DNA of 64,000 nt from Mariniblastus sp964414815 (GTDB taxonomy: Bacteria > Planctomycetota > Planctomycetia > Pirellulales > Pirellulaceae): contig CAYPXY010000015.1 in assembly GCA_964414815.1 (NCBI GenBank), positions 23,198-87,197 of the forward strand, read 5' to 3'. Below the pieces are notes generated by a model. It ran no database searches, was not told the DNA's origin, and was given only the letters and a program-made list of their open reading frames with translations. The translations under genes were made by a program, and so were the position numbers. This document shows positions 16,622 to 25,762 of the stretch, one piece after another; within the stretch, counting starts at the first letter, position 1, and each line of letters opens with the position of its first letter.

Positions 16622-17482
16622 ATGCTGATCGGATACAACACCAATGGTCTGGCTCATCACGAGCTGTTCGATGCGCTGGAGTGGTTGGCGGAAATTGGTT
16701 ATCGCAGTGTTGCACTGACCGTAGATCACAACTGCCTTAGCCCTCGCGACCCGGGAGCCGGAGTTCAGCTCCAGCGTCTCAAACACTGGCTCAGCGAGAA
16801 CCGGTTCGCCAACGTGATTGAAACGGGTGCCCGATTCATCCTCGATCCCCGACAAAAGCATGCACCGACGCTGCTTGATCCCGACGCAGGCCGGGCTCAA
16901 CAACGAATCGACTTCTACAAGTATTGCATTGACCTCGCGGCGGAACTGAAAAGCGACTGCGTGTCGATCTGGTCTGGCATTCGCCCGCAGGAAATCACGT
17001 TCAATACAGGTCTCGACCGACTGGTCCGTAATCTGGCCAAGGTGATCGAGTACGCCGAATCACGCAACGTCACGATCGGATTTGAACCCGAACCAGGAAT
17101 GCTGATCGACACGACGGGGCGTTTTGAGCGGTTGATTCACTTGATCGACTCGCCGCGATTGATGATGACGATGGACATCGGCCATCTGTTTTGCTTAAGC
17201 GAAGTCCCGATCGCAAATTTTATCGAACGATGGGCGGACCGTTTGGTCAATATTCATATCGAAGACATGCAAGCCGGTGTCCACGAGCATTTGATGTTCG
17301 GCGAAGGTCAAATCTATTTTCCTCCCGTGATTGAATCGTTGCTGTCCGTCGGCTACCACCGCGGCGTGCATATCGAATTGAGCCGCCACAGTCACAACGG
17401 AGCGGCGATTGCCAAAGCGGCCTTTGCCTTTCTCAACCCCATCATCGACGACGCCCTGAATGGGCGGACGACTAACCTGTGA
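16622..17482 (+). CDS. TIM-barrel sugar isomerase-like protein of the ebo-like cluster
   Basis: 286 residues, xylose-isomerase-like AP endonuclease 2 fold. Visible strands with metal-ligand candidates: IGFEPEPGM (Glu), MTMDIGHLFCL (Asp, His), LVNIHIEDMQ (His, Glu, Asp) and GVHIELSRHSHNG (Glu, His). These are the usual ligands of the divalent metal in this fold. Proteins of this type catalyse isomerisation or epimerisation of sugar-like substrates; the true substrate is not known. The gene starts at an ATG right behind the heptamer array, and its TGA overlaps the GTG of the next gene. In ebo clusters the equivalent gene is eboE. Confidence 0.7.
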   Translation: MLIGYNTNGLAHHELFDALEWLAEIGYRSVALTVDHNCLSPRDPGAGVQLQRLKHWLSENRFANVIETGARFILDPRQKHAPTLLDPDAGRAQQRIDFYKYCIDLAAELKSDCVSIWSGIRPQEITFNTGLDRLVRNLAKVIEYAESRNVTIGFEPEPGMLIDTTGRFERLIHLIDSPRLMMTMDIGHLFCLSEVPIANFIERWADRLVNIHIEDMQAGVHEHLMFGEGQIYFPPVIESLLSVGYHRGVHIELSRHSHNGAAIAKAAFAFLNPIIDDALNGRTTNL

Positions 17483-18771
17483 ATCGCATCTGTATTATCA
17501 ACGTTGTCGGATTGACGCCTCGCCTGCTGCCGCACGCGCCAGCGATTGAGCGATTGGCAAGCTCCGAACACTATGGGGCTCAGCCGTGGAAGAGTCCGTT
17601 GCCAGCAGTGACATCAACCTGTCAGGCTACGATGTTGACGGGGCTTCCACCGAGTCAGCACGGCATCGTCGCCAATGGCTGGTACTATCGCGACACCCAG
17701 GAGATCCGGTTCTGGCAACAAGCCAATTCGTTGATCCAGGGCAAGCCATTTTACGACGACTACGAAACGGCCAAGATGTTCTGGTGGTTCAACCAGGGCT
17801 CATCAGCAAAATGGAGCGCCACCCCCAAGCCACACTACGGAGCGGACGGTTCGAAAGTCTTTGACATTCTGGACCAAACCGGCTGTGAATTGCAGCAGCA
17901 ACTCGGTCCGTTTCCGTTTTTCAGCTTCTGGGGCCCCCATGCAGGGCTGCCATCGTCACGATGGATTGCCGATGCCACAGCGATTGTCCTGAAAGAACGA
18001 CAACCGAGAGTGACCCTGGTTTATCTACCGCACCTGGACTACGACTTTCAGCGGTTCCCCTCCAACAATCCCGCGCGAGTGGCGGAAGTCGATCAATGTG
18101 CCGCAACCGTGATGGAAGCGGCTCAATCCATTGGAGCAACGCCCATCATCGTTTCGGAGTATGGGCTGTCGCCGGCCAACCAGCCGGTTCATATCAACCG
18201 ATTTTTGCGCGAACGAGGCTGGCTTTCCGTTCGCTCGGGCCCATTTGGCGAGATGCTTATGCCGGGAGAGTCGCTGGCGTTTGCCGTTGCCGATCATCAA
18301 CTGGCTCACGTCTATGTTCGCGACTCGAATCGCATCGAAGAAGTCCAAAACGCACTTCGCGACCTGGCGGGGGTGGATCGAATCGTACTCCCGCAGGAAT
18401 TGGAGCTTGATCATCCGCGAAGCGGAGAGTTGATCGCGCTGGGCAAGCCGAACGCCTGGTTTACTTACTACTACTGGCTGGACGACCGCAACGCTCCTGA
18501 CTTTGCCCGAACGGTCGATATTCACCGAAAGCCGGGCTATGATCCATGCGAATTATTCATGACCAGCAAAGCTCTGGCCATGCGAGCCTTGGCGAAAAAG
18601 AAACTGGGATTCCGCTATTTGATGGACGTCATACCGCTCGACGCCAATCTGGTTTCCGGCAGTCACGGACTCCTTCCTGCGGATCCCAACGATGGTCCCA
18701 TGATCATCGGCCCGGGGAATTTACCCGACGACATGCGTGCAATGCCAAACTACGCGCGGCAGATGCTTTGA
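17479..18771 (+). CDS. Nucleotide pyrophosphatase/phosphodiesterase-like protein, EboF-like
   Basis: 430 residues of the alkaline phosphatase superfamily. PAVTSTCQATMLTGLPPSQH (~47-66) contains the catalytic Thr of nucleotide pyrophosphatases, with HGIVANGWYYRD just after it. LVYLPHLDYDFQRF (Asp/His) and SGSHGLLPADP-type C-terminal Asp/His sites supply metal ligands. No signal peptide is evident. It starts with GTG overlapping the upstream stop (GTGA). Family members cleave phosphodiester or pyrophosphate bonds. Its place after the UbiA and TIM-barrel genes is that of eboF. Confidence 0.75.
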   Translation: MNRICIINVVGLTPRLLPHAPAIERLASSEHYGAQPWKSPLPAVTSTCQATMLTGLPPSQHGIVANGWYYRDTQEIRFWQQANSLIQGKPFYDDYETAKMFWWFNQGSSAKWSATPKPHYGADGSKVFDILDQTGCELQQQLGPFPFFSFWGPHAGLPSSRWIADATAIVLKERQPRVTLVYLPHLDYDFQRFPSNNPARVAEVDQCAATVMEAAQSIGATPIIVSEYGLSPANQPVHINRFLRERGWLSVRSGPFGEMLMPGESLAFAVADHQLAHVYVRDSNRIEEVQNALRDLAGVDRIVLPQELELDHPRSGELIALGKPNAWFTYYYWLDDRNAPDFARTVDIHRKPGYDPCELFMTSKALAMRALAKKKLGFRYLMDVIPLDANLVSGSHGLLPADPNDGPMIIGPGNLPDDMRAMPNYARQML

Positions 18772-18785
18772 AGTTGCGCATTTTC

Positions 18786-18948
18786 GTAGGCCGGAACAAG
18801 GTCGCGGAAAAAGAGCCACCCAAACCGCCGCACTTGCTACCGCGACCGCAGTTCCGGCATCGCCACCGGGTTCTTGCCGGAACTGCGCAAACGCTTGAAG
18901 ACCAGCGGAATGGCTTGCCTTATTCGGCGTTTGCTTGTTCCGGCCTAC
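18786..18948. repeat. 163-bp element with GTAGGCCGGAAC terminal inverted repeats
   Basis: It begins GTAGGCCGGAAC and ends with the exact reverse complement GTTCCGGCCTAC. Inside are GGTCGCGG/CCGCGACC and CAGTTCCGGCA/TGCCGGAACTG pairings, so it can fold into a branched hairpin. A second copy lies at 32549-32708. Both sit between convergent genes. Confidence 0.85.
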
Positions 18949-18975
18949 TTGTTTGTGCAACTTCATCCAGGCTGA

Positions 18976-20493
18976 CTATGGCCCCACGACCTGACACTTC
19001 AACGGTGCGAAATGGTCATCGAGATCGAACAAACCATCTTCGCTGATTTTGGTATGCGAGATATTCAGATACTTTAACTGATTCAGCTTCATCAGCGATG
19101 AAAGATTGCTGTCGCTGATATTATTCGAACCGAGATGCAACCAGGTCAATTGAGGCATCTGTTCAAGCAGTTCAATACTGGCATCGGTGATTTGCGTATT
19201 GTCCAGATTCAGCCAAGTCAACTTGTCGAGCTTGACGATGGACTGAACCACGATGTCATTGGTGGCGGTGCTCCACAAGTTCAACTCCTTCAAGTTCTTC
19301 ATTCTCTCGAGCGCACGTCCCGCTGCGAATGTAAGGCCTGGCTTATTCGTTTCGCTCAGATCGAGCCGCTGCAAATTCTGCAATTGCGACAGATACTCCA
19401 GCCCCGTATCCGAAATTTGTGTGTCGCGCAGATTCAGATGCACGATATTTGGCAATCGGGACAGAACCTGCATTCCGAGATCACCGACCGCCGTCCGGAA
19501 CAAGTGAACTTCCGTCAGTTCGCTCAAATCAGCCAGCTTCTGAATCCCGGCATCGGTCACTCGGGTATCGTTAAGCCCCAGCACCTTCAGCTTTTTCATC
19601 TGGGCAACCGACTCCATACCGGCGTCCGTGATCTGCGGCCCCCAAACTTTGATAAAACTCATGTTGGGCAGCGCCGCAAGATACGAAAGGCCACGGTCGG
19701 TGACACGGTTGCAATCACTGAGATCGATCGCTCGCAATGTTTTCAGGTTCTGCAAATGGACCAGTGCATCATCGCCGACTCGGGTTTGTCCGCAACGAAT
19801 CTGTTCCAATGCTGGAAATGTCGATAGGACCTTGACCGCTTCATCGGACAAATCCGCACGGGCGAGTTGCAAATAGGTCAATCGTGGGAGCGTCTTGAGC
19901 CGGGCCAATTCATCGAGAGTCGGAGTCGCCCGTTCGAAATCCAGTTGCCGCAGGTTTTTCAACTGCGGCAGGATGTCATAAATTTCCGAGGGTGTGTTGG
20001 CACCGTTGAGTACCAGTTTTTGCACGTCCGGAAACGCGGTCAACTGCGAAAGCTCTTCCGCCGTTAAACGCGAATCGTACAAATTGACTTCAATCACACT
20101 GCCTGCATCATTGCGAGCCACGAAGCCGCTTTTGCTCTCGAACATTTTCGCCGCTTCTTCCGGCGAGGTTCGATTCGGTGCCGCATTCACGGCCACCGTT
20201 TCGGACGCGGTATTGCTGACCACGGCGTTGCGTTGGGCAGGCGCAGCAGACGATTGCTGGCTGGCGGCAGCACCGGCACCGGTACCAGGGCGGGGCACTG
20301 GCGCATTGGCCAACGCGGCTTCAAGCGATTCCACCTTCTGGTTCAACTGCTCGACTTTCTCGTCAAGCTGTTTCAGCCGTTCCTTGACTCGCAGTGGCTC
20401 GTAGTCCGTGGTCATACAGCCGGTGAAGGCAAGCGTAGCGACTCCTGCAACGAGTAGAAGCACATAACAATTACAGCAAAAACGGATGGTCAT
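18976..20493 (-). CDS. Leucine-rich-repeat lipoprotein
   Basis: 505 residues from the ATG at 20491-20493. The N-terminal hydrophobic stretch ends in the lipobox LAFTGC, so the mature protein is probably lipid-anchored at Cys ~26. A short coiled coil (RLKQLDEKVEQLNQKVESLE) and an Ala/Pro linker lead to about a dozen 24-residue leucine-rich repeats (for example LKTLRAIDLSDCNRVTDRGL, PNIVHLNLRDTQISDTGLEY). Repeats of the L-x-L-x-x-T-x-I-T-D-x-G-L type form a curved binding surface; the ligand is unknown. It converges with the ebo-like cluster. Confidence 0.85.
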   Translation of the reverse strand: MTIRFCCNCYVLLLVAGVATLAFTGCMTTDYEPLRVKERLKQLDEKVEQLNQKVESLEAALANAPVPRPGTGAGAAASQQSSAAPAQRNAVVSNTASETVAVNAAPNRTSPEEAAKMFESKSGFVARNDAGSVIEVNLYDSRLTAEELSQLTAFPDVQKLVLNGANTPSEIYDILPQLKNLRQLDFERATPTLDELARLKTLPRLTYLQLARADLSDEAVKVLSTFPALEQIRCGQTRVGDDALVHLQNLKTLRAIDLSDCNRVTDRGLSYLAALPNMSFIKVWGPQITDAGMESVAQMKKLKVLGLNDTRVTDAGIQKLADLSELTEVHLFRTAVGDLGMQVLSRLPNIVHLNLRDTQISDTGLEYLSQLQNLQRLDLSETNKPGLTFAAGRALERMKNLKELNLWSTATNDIVVQSIVKLDKLTWLNLDNTQITDASIELLEQMPQLTWLHLGSNNISDSNLSSLMKLNQLKYLNISHTKISEDGLFDLDDHFAPLKCQVVGP

Positions 20494-20696
20494 TAACACT
20501 GAAAACGATTGAAGGCCAAAAATACAGGAAACAGCCGCTACAACAGTCAAAGTTTAACGGCTGAAATCGACTTCATCCGCAAGACCGGTTTATGTGGCGA
20601 TTGGGAGCAACCGTCATATCCGGAACCTGGAGTTCGTGATTTAGCGACTGAAACAATTGTAGTCGAAATTTTAGTTAGTTTGAATAAGGATACCTC

Positions 20697-21596
20697 ATGA
20701 AACTCATCGGCCTCGTTTCACTAGCAATTCTCGTTTCCATTTGCGTGTGCGCCTCCGTGGACGCCCAGCAATGGCAATTGGGACACCAACCGCAAAATTA
20801 CACCGTGCCCCAATACTACTCAGGCCATGGACAACCTGGGCAACCGCAGATCGGCCCGCAAGATCCGGTTCCTCCAACTAGATACCCGCTGTATGAAGCC
20901 ATACCCGACCCGCGGCCTCATTCCGATGGACTCTCTTCAGAAGTACTGCCCGCTGAACCAATACCGGCCGGGCAAGCACCTTCCGGAAATTTGATCCAGC
21001 CTGCTCCACCTGCATTGATCGTGCCCCCAACTTCTTCGCTACCGCATCCAGCGGACGCTCTCCAGGTTGGCAAACCTCCGATTCCAGGCCGCTATGGTTT
21101 GGACTATTCGATTTACCGCGATTACAATCCGTACCCCATCGATCCGCGTAAGCCCTGCAACGAATGCACGCAAGGAAATTCCGATCAAGGATTAGGGCGT
21201 TTTCAGTGGCCCGGCAAGAACGGTCGTCCGTATCAGGATCGCGAGCCGGGCGGTTGCGAATGTGCCCAACATGGGCACCGGAACCACGACCGCTTCAGCC
21301 TGGATTGGTCGGCTCCGTTTTCAGCGCTACGTGATAGTCATTCACAGGCGCTCGATCCATGCCACGCACTCCGGCCGCGCATCAACGATCGGTTCAACCA
21401 TCTGGAGTCTTTCAAACTGATTGACTATCGGCGAACCGACAACGGTTATTGCGGGATCGGTGCCGATCCATACGGCTGCTTGGGCGAAAGCCGTGTTGTG
21501 GGATCCAATCCTCGCACAGTCAGCCTGCCCGACCCAAAAGCGGCTCGCACCGCAGACAACGGGAACGCACTACCTCAGCGTTATCCGTTGCGGTAA
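20697..21596 (+). CDS. Secreted Pro-rich protein of unknown function
   Basis: 299 residues starting at an ATG with AAGGA nine bases upstream. Residues 1-23 are a signal peptide ending ASVDAQQ. The mature protein is rich in Pro, Gly, Tyr and His, low in helix, and has a cysteine cluster near the middle (PCNECTQ, GGCECAQHGH) that could bind a metal. No family recognised. It is divergent from the LRR lipoprotein with 203 bp between starts. Confidence 0.6.
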   Translation: MKLIGLVSLAILVSICVCASVDAQQWQLGHQPQNYTVPQYYSGHGQPGQPQIGPQDPVPPTRYPLYEAIPDPRPHSDGLSSEVLPAEPIPAGQAPSGNLIQPAPPALIVPPTSSLPHPADALQVGKPPIPGRYGLDYSIYRDYNPYPIDPRKPCNECTQGNSDQGLGRFQWPGKNGRPYQDREPGGCECAQHGHRNHDRFSLDWSAPFSALRDSHSQALDPCHALRPRINDRFNHLESFKLIDYRRTDNGYCGIGADPYGCLGESRVVGSNPRTVSLPDPKAARTADNGNALPQRYPLR

Positions 21597-21676
21597 AATT
21601 CACCGCAACATTGCATCATCTGGCATGATCACAGGATAGCGACACAGCAAAACCAAACGCCCTAAGGAAAGAAACT

Positions 21677-22663
21677 TTGACAACTGCAAATCTCTTCCAC
21701 TTGTTATGGCTTGCCATCGCGTCGTTCCTGTCTGCTCTTCCTTTGTCCCACGCTGGAACCGGTTGGTCGGGCGGTTTTCAGGACGATGTCGAAATGCTCA
21801 AAGCTCGCATTGCCGCTCTGGAAACTGACAATCGGGAATTGCAGAGTCGAATCAATATACTGAACTATGTCGTTCAGGCTCGCAGTGGCATTGAGCGAGA
21901 GGTGTCACTGGAAGAAGGACAAAGGGTGAAATTACATATTGCTGCGGAAGGTTGGGGAACGGGAGGCGCCGACAATGTCGCAAGCGTCTGCGCGTCGGTC
22001 GCGGAAACCATCTTTTACGTCATCCGGCCAGCCAAGGATCAGGAATTGACGATCCTGATCGTCCCCAATGCGCAAGGCCCGAAAGCGCTCGCCGCCAGAG
22101 GTCCGAACAATGAGTCCATTGTTTTTCTCAACACTCAAGGCATCTACCTTTCCCAAGTCGCGTATCAATTCGCTCATGAACTGGGCCATGTGTTGTGTGG
22201 TGATCCCACGCTTCGTTCACCCCAACACTGGTTCGAGGAGGCATTTTGCGAGTCTCTTTCGATATGGACCATGGACCGAATGGGTGTCTCCTGGAAGACC
22301 AACGCACCTTATGGCAACTGGAAGTCCTATGCTCCTCGGCTGTCTGAATATTCTGACAATGTAAAAAACCGAATCCCGGCAACGGATAACATGGCTCAAT
22401 GGTATCAGGACCATCGCGACGAGTTGGATCGCCAACCGACAGATCGTGACAAAAATCTGGTACTCGCTCGTCAGCTCGCCATGGAAGCCCACAAGAATCC
22501 GGACTTCTATCAGGCTTTCTATTATCTGCGGAGCGAACTTGGCCCGAACTCAGTCAATTCAATCGAATGGTTGTTGGCAGACTGGAAGGAAAACTGTCCT
22601 GACGATCTGAAATTCGCACCCCAAATCGTTGCCGATTTACTGAAGGTCACTCCCCAAAAATAG
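21677..22663 (+). CDS. Secreted zinc metallopeptidase-like protein
   Basis: 328 residues starting at a TTG at 21677, with AAGGA at 21664-21668. Signal peptide to ~residue 26 (ALPLSHAGTG). A coiled segment (MLKARIAALETDNRELQSRI) comes next. The catalytic core has FAHELGHVLCGD, the HExxH zinc motif (His167, Glu168, His171), and a downstream WFEEAFCESL that can give the third ligand Glu, which is the gluzincin arrangement. Substrate unknown. Confidence 0.75.
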   Translation: MTTANLFHLLWLAIASFLSALPLSHAGTGWSGGFQDDVEMLKARIAALETDNRELQSRINILNYVVQARSGIEREVSLEEGQRVKLHIAAEGWGTGGADNVASVCASVAETIFYVIRPAKDQELTILIVPNAQGPKALAARGPNNESIVFLNTQGIYLSQVAYQFAHELGHVLCGDPTLRSPQHWFEEAFCESLSIWTMDRMGVSWKTNAPYGNWKSYAPRLSEYSDNVKNRIPATDNMAQWYQDHRDELDRQPTDRDKNLVLARQLAMEAHKNPDFYQAFYYLRSELGPNSVNSIEWLLADWKENCPDDLKFAPQIVADLLKVTPQK

Positions 22664-22682
22664 CTGCTCGCGACTCGGCCGA

Positions 22683-23939
22683 TCAATCCTTCGAGAACAC
22701 CAGTGGAGCGATACTGGACGGGCGAACCAAGCCATTCTCGTCCAAGGCAGGCTGGAGATACTCAGGTTCGTTGAATCGAGATGCGATCAGGTAACAAGGC
22801 AACGCATCCCAAGGGCGGTCTTCCGGCGTAATTTGTTGATGGGGCCACGATGATGATTCCATCAAATAGGGGACCATGAAATCGTAGGCCGCACAAATCG
22901 AGCTGCCGCTTTCGGAAGGATGGCTCCACAGATCGACCTCCACCTGCTCTGCCAGTCGGGCTAACAGGCAGAAAGCGCGAAAATTGAAGAAACTGTACGA
23001 CAGCCCTCGAGTGCGTCGCAGTTCGGCTGGCTGCTGGCCGTCAGGTTTAATCTGCGCATCGATCCGCAACGTCACTTCTTCGACAACCGATTTCGCAATT
23101 TCTGTTTTTCCAACAAAGAGCGCCAGACCGGCGACCTGAAAGTCATAATACGTTCCATGATTGTTCTTCTCCCGGCGTTCTGCCTTGCCAAACGGATGTT
23201 CTCTCAGCCAAGTCAGATACTCGTCCATCCATTGAACCATTTCCGTGCTGTCCTGATCGCTCCATCCCCTGTAGAGCTCCAACAATTTTACGGCTTCGCA
23301 TACCATCACCAGGTCTCTCGAGTCGATGATTCCGATGGATCGTCCCGTGTTGACGCCTCGAATGAGTTGACCATGCTTGAGATGCGGATTCATTCGGGTT
23401 TCAGCTTCGATGAACCAGGTGCGCAACATCAAGACAGCATGTTCAGAGAATTGCGACTGATCGAGCAAATATCCAGCCAGCGCAAGGTCGGTAACATCGC
23501 GAGTCATCCGCCCCAATAGCTCACGATCTCCCTGAGCCGTCAGTTCCTTGTTGGAAACCCCGTCGCGCCGAACGTAGGGGAGACCGTCAGGCGTGTTCGG
23601 ATTGGGCCACCAATACGGCGCGAAACTGACATAGTCGTGAGGATCACCGCTTGCGGCAAGCTCACCATGCTCGACCACTGAGCGAGGCTTGCGGGTCAGT
23701 GCTTCCTTGGCACGAAGTTCAAGATGTTCAAACGATCGAGCGACGTTTTTGTCATCTCTGAGCAATCCTGCGCGAATCCTCGCCAAGTGTTCACCGTCGT
23801 AGATGGCGGTCTTTGGCACGGCTTCTGGTTTCAACGCTCCATCGACCATCGGTGTCCGATCCTGACCATGACTTGCTCCACAAATCAGGACTGAAGCCAA
23901 GCCTACAATGATCGAGAAATACCGGACGACCAACATCAT
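22683..23939 (-). CDS. Alginate lyase family protein
   Basis: 418 residues with signal peptide (to GASHGQ). It follows the alginate_lyase family (PL5-like) closely: SFAPYWWPNPNTPDGLPYV (~104-122), the NNHGTYYDFQ catalytic region (~262-271), and helices of an (alpha/alpha)-toroid throughout. Enzymes of this kind cleave uronate polysaccharides by beta-elimination in the periplasm or outside the cell. The Asn/His/Tyr triad of NNHGTYY is intact. Several planctomycetes graze on algal polysaccharides, which fits. It ends 19 bp from the end of the metalloprotease gene, convergent. Confidence 0.85.
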   Translation of the reverse strand: MMLVVRYFSIIVGLASVLICGASHGQDRTPMVDGALKPEAVPKTAIYDGEHLARIRAGLLRDDKNVARSFEHLELRAKEALTRKPRSVVEHGELAASGDPHDYVSFAPYWWPNPNTPDGLPYVRRDGVSNKELTAQGDRELLGRMTRDVTDLALAGYLLDQSQFSEHAVLMLRTWFIEAETRMNPHLKHGQLIRGVNTGRSIGIIDSRDLVMVCEAVKLLELYRGWSDQDSTEMVQWMDEYLTWLREHPFGKAERREKNNHGTYYDFQVAGLALFVGKTEIAKSVVEEVTLRIDAQIKPDGQQPAELRRTRGLSYSFFNFRAFCLLARLAEQVEVDLWSHPSESGSSICAAYDFMVPYLMESSSWPHQQITPEDRPWDALPCYLIASRFNEPEYLQPALDENGLVRPSSIAPLVFSKD

Positions 23940-24030
23940 GATTCAACTCCTGAGGTTTAACTTGCAGCATTCAAGCAGCTGCCACTGAGCAATTCCTAAT
24001 TAATGTATATTTTCTAACACAGAAAAACAC

Positions 24031-24684
24031 CTACTGGTCCGAAGCTCCCTCTGGCACACTTTGCTCACTCGGAGGCGACGAAAAAAAAGTATGCAGCAGC
24101 AACATAACGGCGCCGATCACCAGCCCGACATCAGCGATATTGAAATTCGGCCACGGATCGAAATAGGGGACGCCTTCGAGTTGAAACAGAATCCAGTCGC
24201 GGACATTGTAGCGAATTTCTCCTGGTCGTCCTTCGACGTATCCCCATCCCAGTCGATCATAGCAGTTTCCAATGATCCCGCCGCTGATCAGGCCAAAGGC
24301 AAACGCCAGCCAGCGATCTCTCGCCCCACCCAGCCAAAACGACCACGCCAGAATGAATCCAAAAATGACGAGGGACAAACCCGCAAACAACCAGCCATAG
24401 CCGCTTCCCAAACCAAACAAAGCCCCCGGATTGGTCGCGGGTTGGATGCCAAATATCCCCTCAATCCACCACACCGGCTCATTGGCATCGAACGGCCCTT
24501 GCGGAAAATATTTTTCGAATATGGAATGCTTGGTCCACAAATCGGACACTGCAATCACTAGCATCGGCAAAAGAAACAGGGCGTAACGACTGATTGGCAA
24601 TCGTTCGCCCTGGGAGAGACTCGTGTCCGATGGAGAGGAGGTTTGATTCGTACTAAAACTGGCTTCCTTGGAGTTCACTGGCAC
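24031..24684 (-). CDS. lspA: Lipoprotein signal peptidase (signal peptidase II)
   Basis: About 217 residues, four membrane helices. The family motifs are present: ATNPGALFGLGSG, GNCYDRLGWGYVEG (first catalytic Asp) and WPNFNIADVGL (second catalytic Asp). It cleaves prolipoproteins ahead of the lipid-modified Cys. The gene overlaps the end of the upstream dksA-like gene. No clear ATG is available; GTG codons at 24682-24684 and 24676-24678 are likely starts, while an in-frame ATG further up would make a much longer overlap. The N-terminal ~40 residues are a Ser/Thr/Gln-rich cytoplasmic extension. Confidence 0.9.
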   Translation of the reverse strand: MPVNSKEASFSTNQTSSPSDTSLSQGERLPISRYALFLLPMLVIAVSDLWTKHSIFEKYFPQGPFDANEPVWWIEGIFGIQPATNPGALFGLGSGYGWLFAGLSLVIFGFILAWSFWLGGARDRWLAFAFGLISGGIIGNCYDRLGWGYVEGRPGEIRYNVRDWILFQLEGVPYFDPWPNFNIADVGLVIGAVMLLLHTFFSSPPSEQSVPEGASDQ

Positions 24685-25048
24685 ATTTGACACAAAACGG
24701 GGTGTAGGGCAGGGCATTGAGTCGAGCTTTCGGAATCCGGCCGGTGCACTCGATGCAAAAACCATAAGTCCCCATTTCGATTCGTTCAATAGCAGATTCA
24801 ATCTGGGACAATGTTTCTTCCTCGTTGTGCATCAACAGCAACGTGTTGTCCTGCTCAAACGTATCGGACCCCAGATCGGCCATGTGGCTTGGGACGGTCG
24901 ACGAAGCACTTCCCCCTTTTCCACCCGACAACAAAGCCGCATCTGCCAACGTATTCACGTCGCCCCTCAACCTCATCCGCAACCCCAATAGAATCGCCCG
25001 ATAGGGTTTCATCTCGGTTTTGGTCATTTTCGACTGCATTTTCCCCAT
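24653..25048 (-). CDS. TraR/DksA-type zinc-finger protein
   Basis: 131 residues from the ATG at 25046-25048. The C-terminal zinc finger is complete: YGFCIECTGRIP then TPFCVKCASEL (C-x2-C...C-x2-C). The N-terminal helical part is basic. DksA relatives act through the RNA polymerase secondary channel, but this protein lacks a clear Asp-rich coiled-coil tip, so it may belong to the shorter planctomycete subgroup. Its end overlaps lspA by some 30 bases, indicating one transcript with coupled translation. Confidence 0.85.
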   Translation of the reverse strand: MGKMQSKMTKTEMKPYRAILLGLRMRLRGDVNTLADAALLSGGKGGSASSTVPSHMADLGSDTFEQDNTLLLMHNEEETLSQIESAIERIEMGTYGFCIECTGRIPKARLNALPYTPFCVKCASELQGSQF

Positions 25049-25365
25049 TTTTTTTCTTCTCTCAATTAATTGACAGAGTTGCCTTGAATCGGAACGGATC
25101 CCGAGCGGAATTGAATCCAATCAGAATGGATTCCGTTTTGTGCCCCAATGATTCGGTTTACTTATGGAAACGACGTATTCTATGGACGCGAAACAAGCGA
25201 GTCAAACAAAATCGTGCAGTTTTGCCGCAGTATTCCCAAATACCTATGGGATAACGGCCCGCAAAACCCCGTGATCGGCATTTCCAGTACAGCTTTTCTC
25301 CCCAATGGCGTTGTGACACTGCTGGAGTGGTCTGGTAGAATTCTCTGCAATCACGGTTGATAATT

Positions 25366-25421
25366 AACCCGAAGCGTAAGCGAGGGACCGTGTTTCTCTT
25401 CCCTCGCTTACGCTTCGGGTT
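25366..25421. repeat. Palindromic element with CCCGAAGCGTAAGCGAGGG arms, copy 1
   Basis: AACCCGAAGCGTAAGCGAGG at 25366 is followed after a short loop by the reverse complement ending CGCTTCGGGTT at 25421. The arms are 20-22 bases. The same arm recurs at 25612-25690. Nothing coding was found in the surrounding 25049-25762. Confidence 0.9.
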
Positions 25422-25611
25422 GGGATTTTCGCCAAGCCACTGCTCGGATACCGGTTTTTGGCCAAGGCCATTTGACTGAAATAGCCGCAACGATTACCAA
25501 ATACGTTCTCTTTGCTACGCAAACCATCGTGCCTTGGTTCCCAAAATTGGCGTTTTTTCGATAAGTTTGCGGCTTGGGCCTTAAGGAATTGTCCGGATAA
25601 CTTCCATATTT

Positions 25612-25690
25612 CATCATAACCCGAAGCGTAAGCGAGGGACCGCATCACCAAGCAGAAGTTGGTCCCTCGCTTACGCTTCGGGTTATGATG
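25612..25690. repeat. Palindromic element, copy 2, with perfect 30-base arms
   Basis: The arm starting CATCATAACCCGAAGCGTAA (25612) and its exact reverse complement (ending GGGTTATGATG at 25690) are 30 bases each around a 19-base loop. The core arm is shared with copy 1, but the outer CATCATA extension is only here, which suggests that the flank was copied or selected to pair. Located ~70 bp ahead of dapB. Confidence 0.9.
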
Positions 25691-25762
25691 GACCTTGATA
25701 GAACCGGGAACTTATTTCGGGACACAACTCCTAAATTTTGGAAAATTTGACTTTAATTGACT

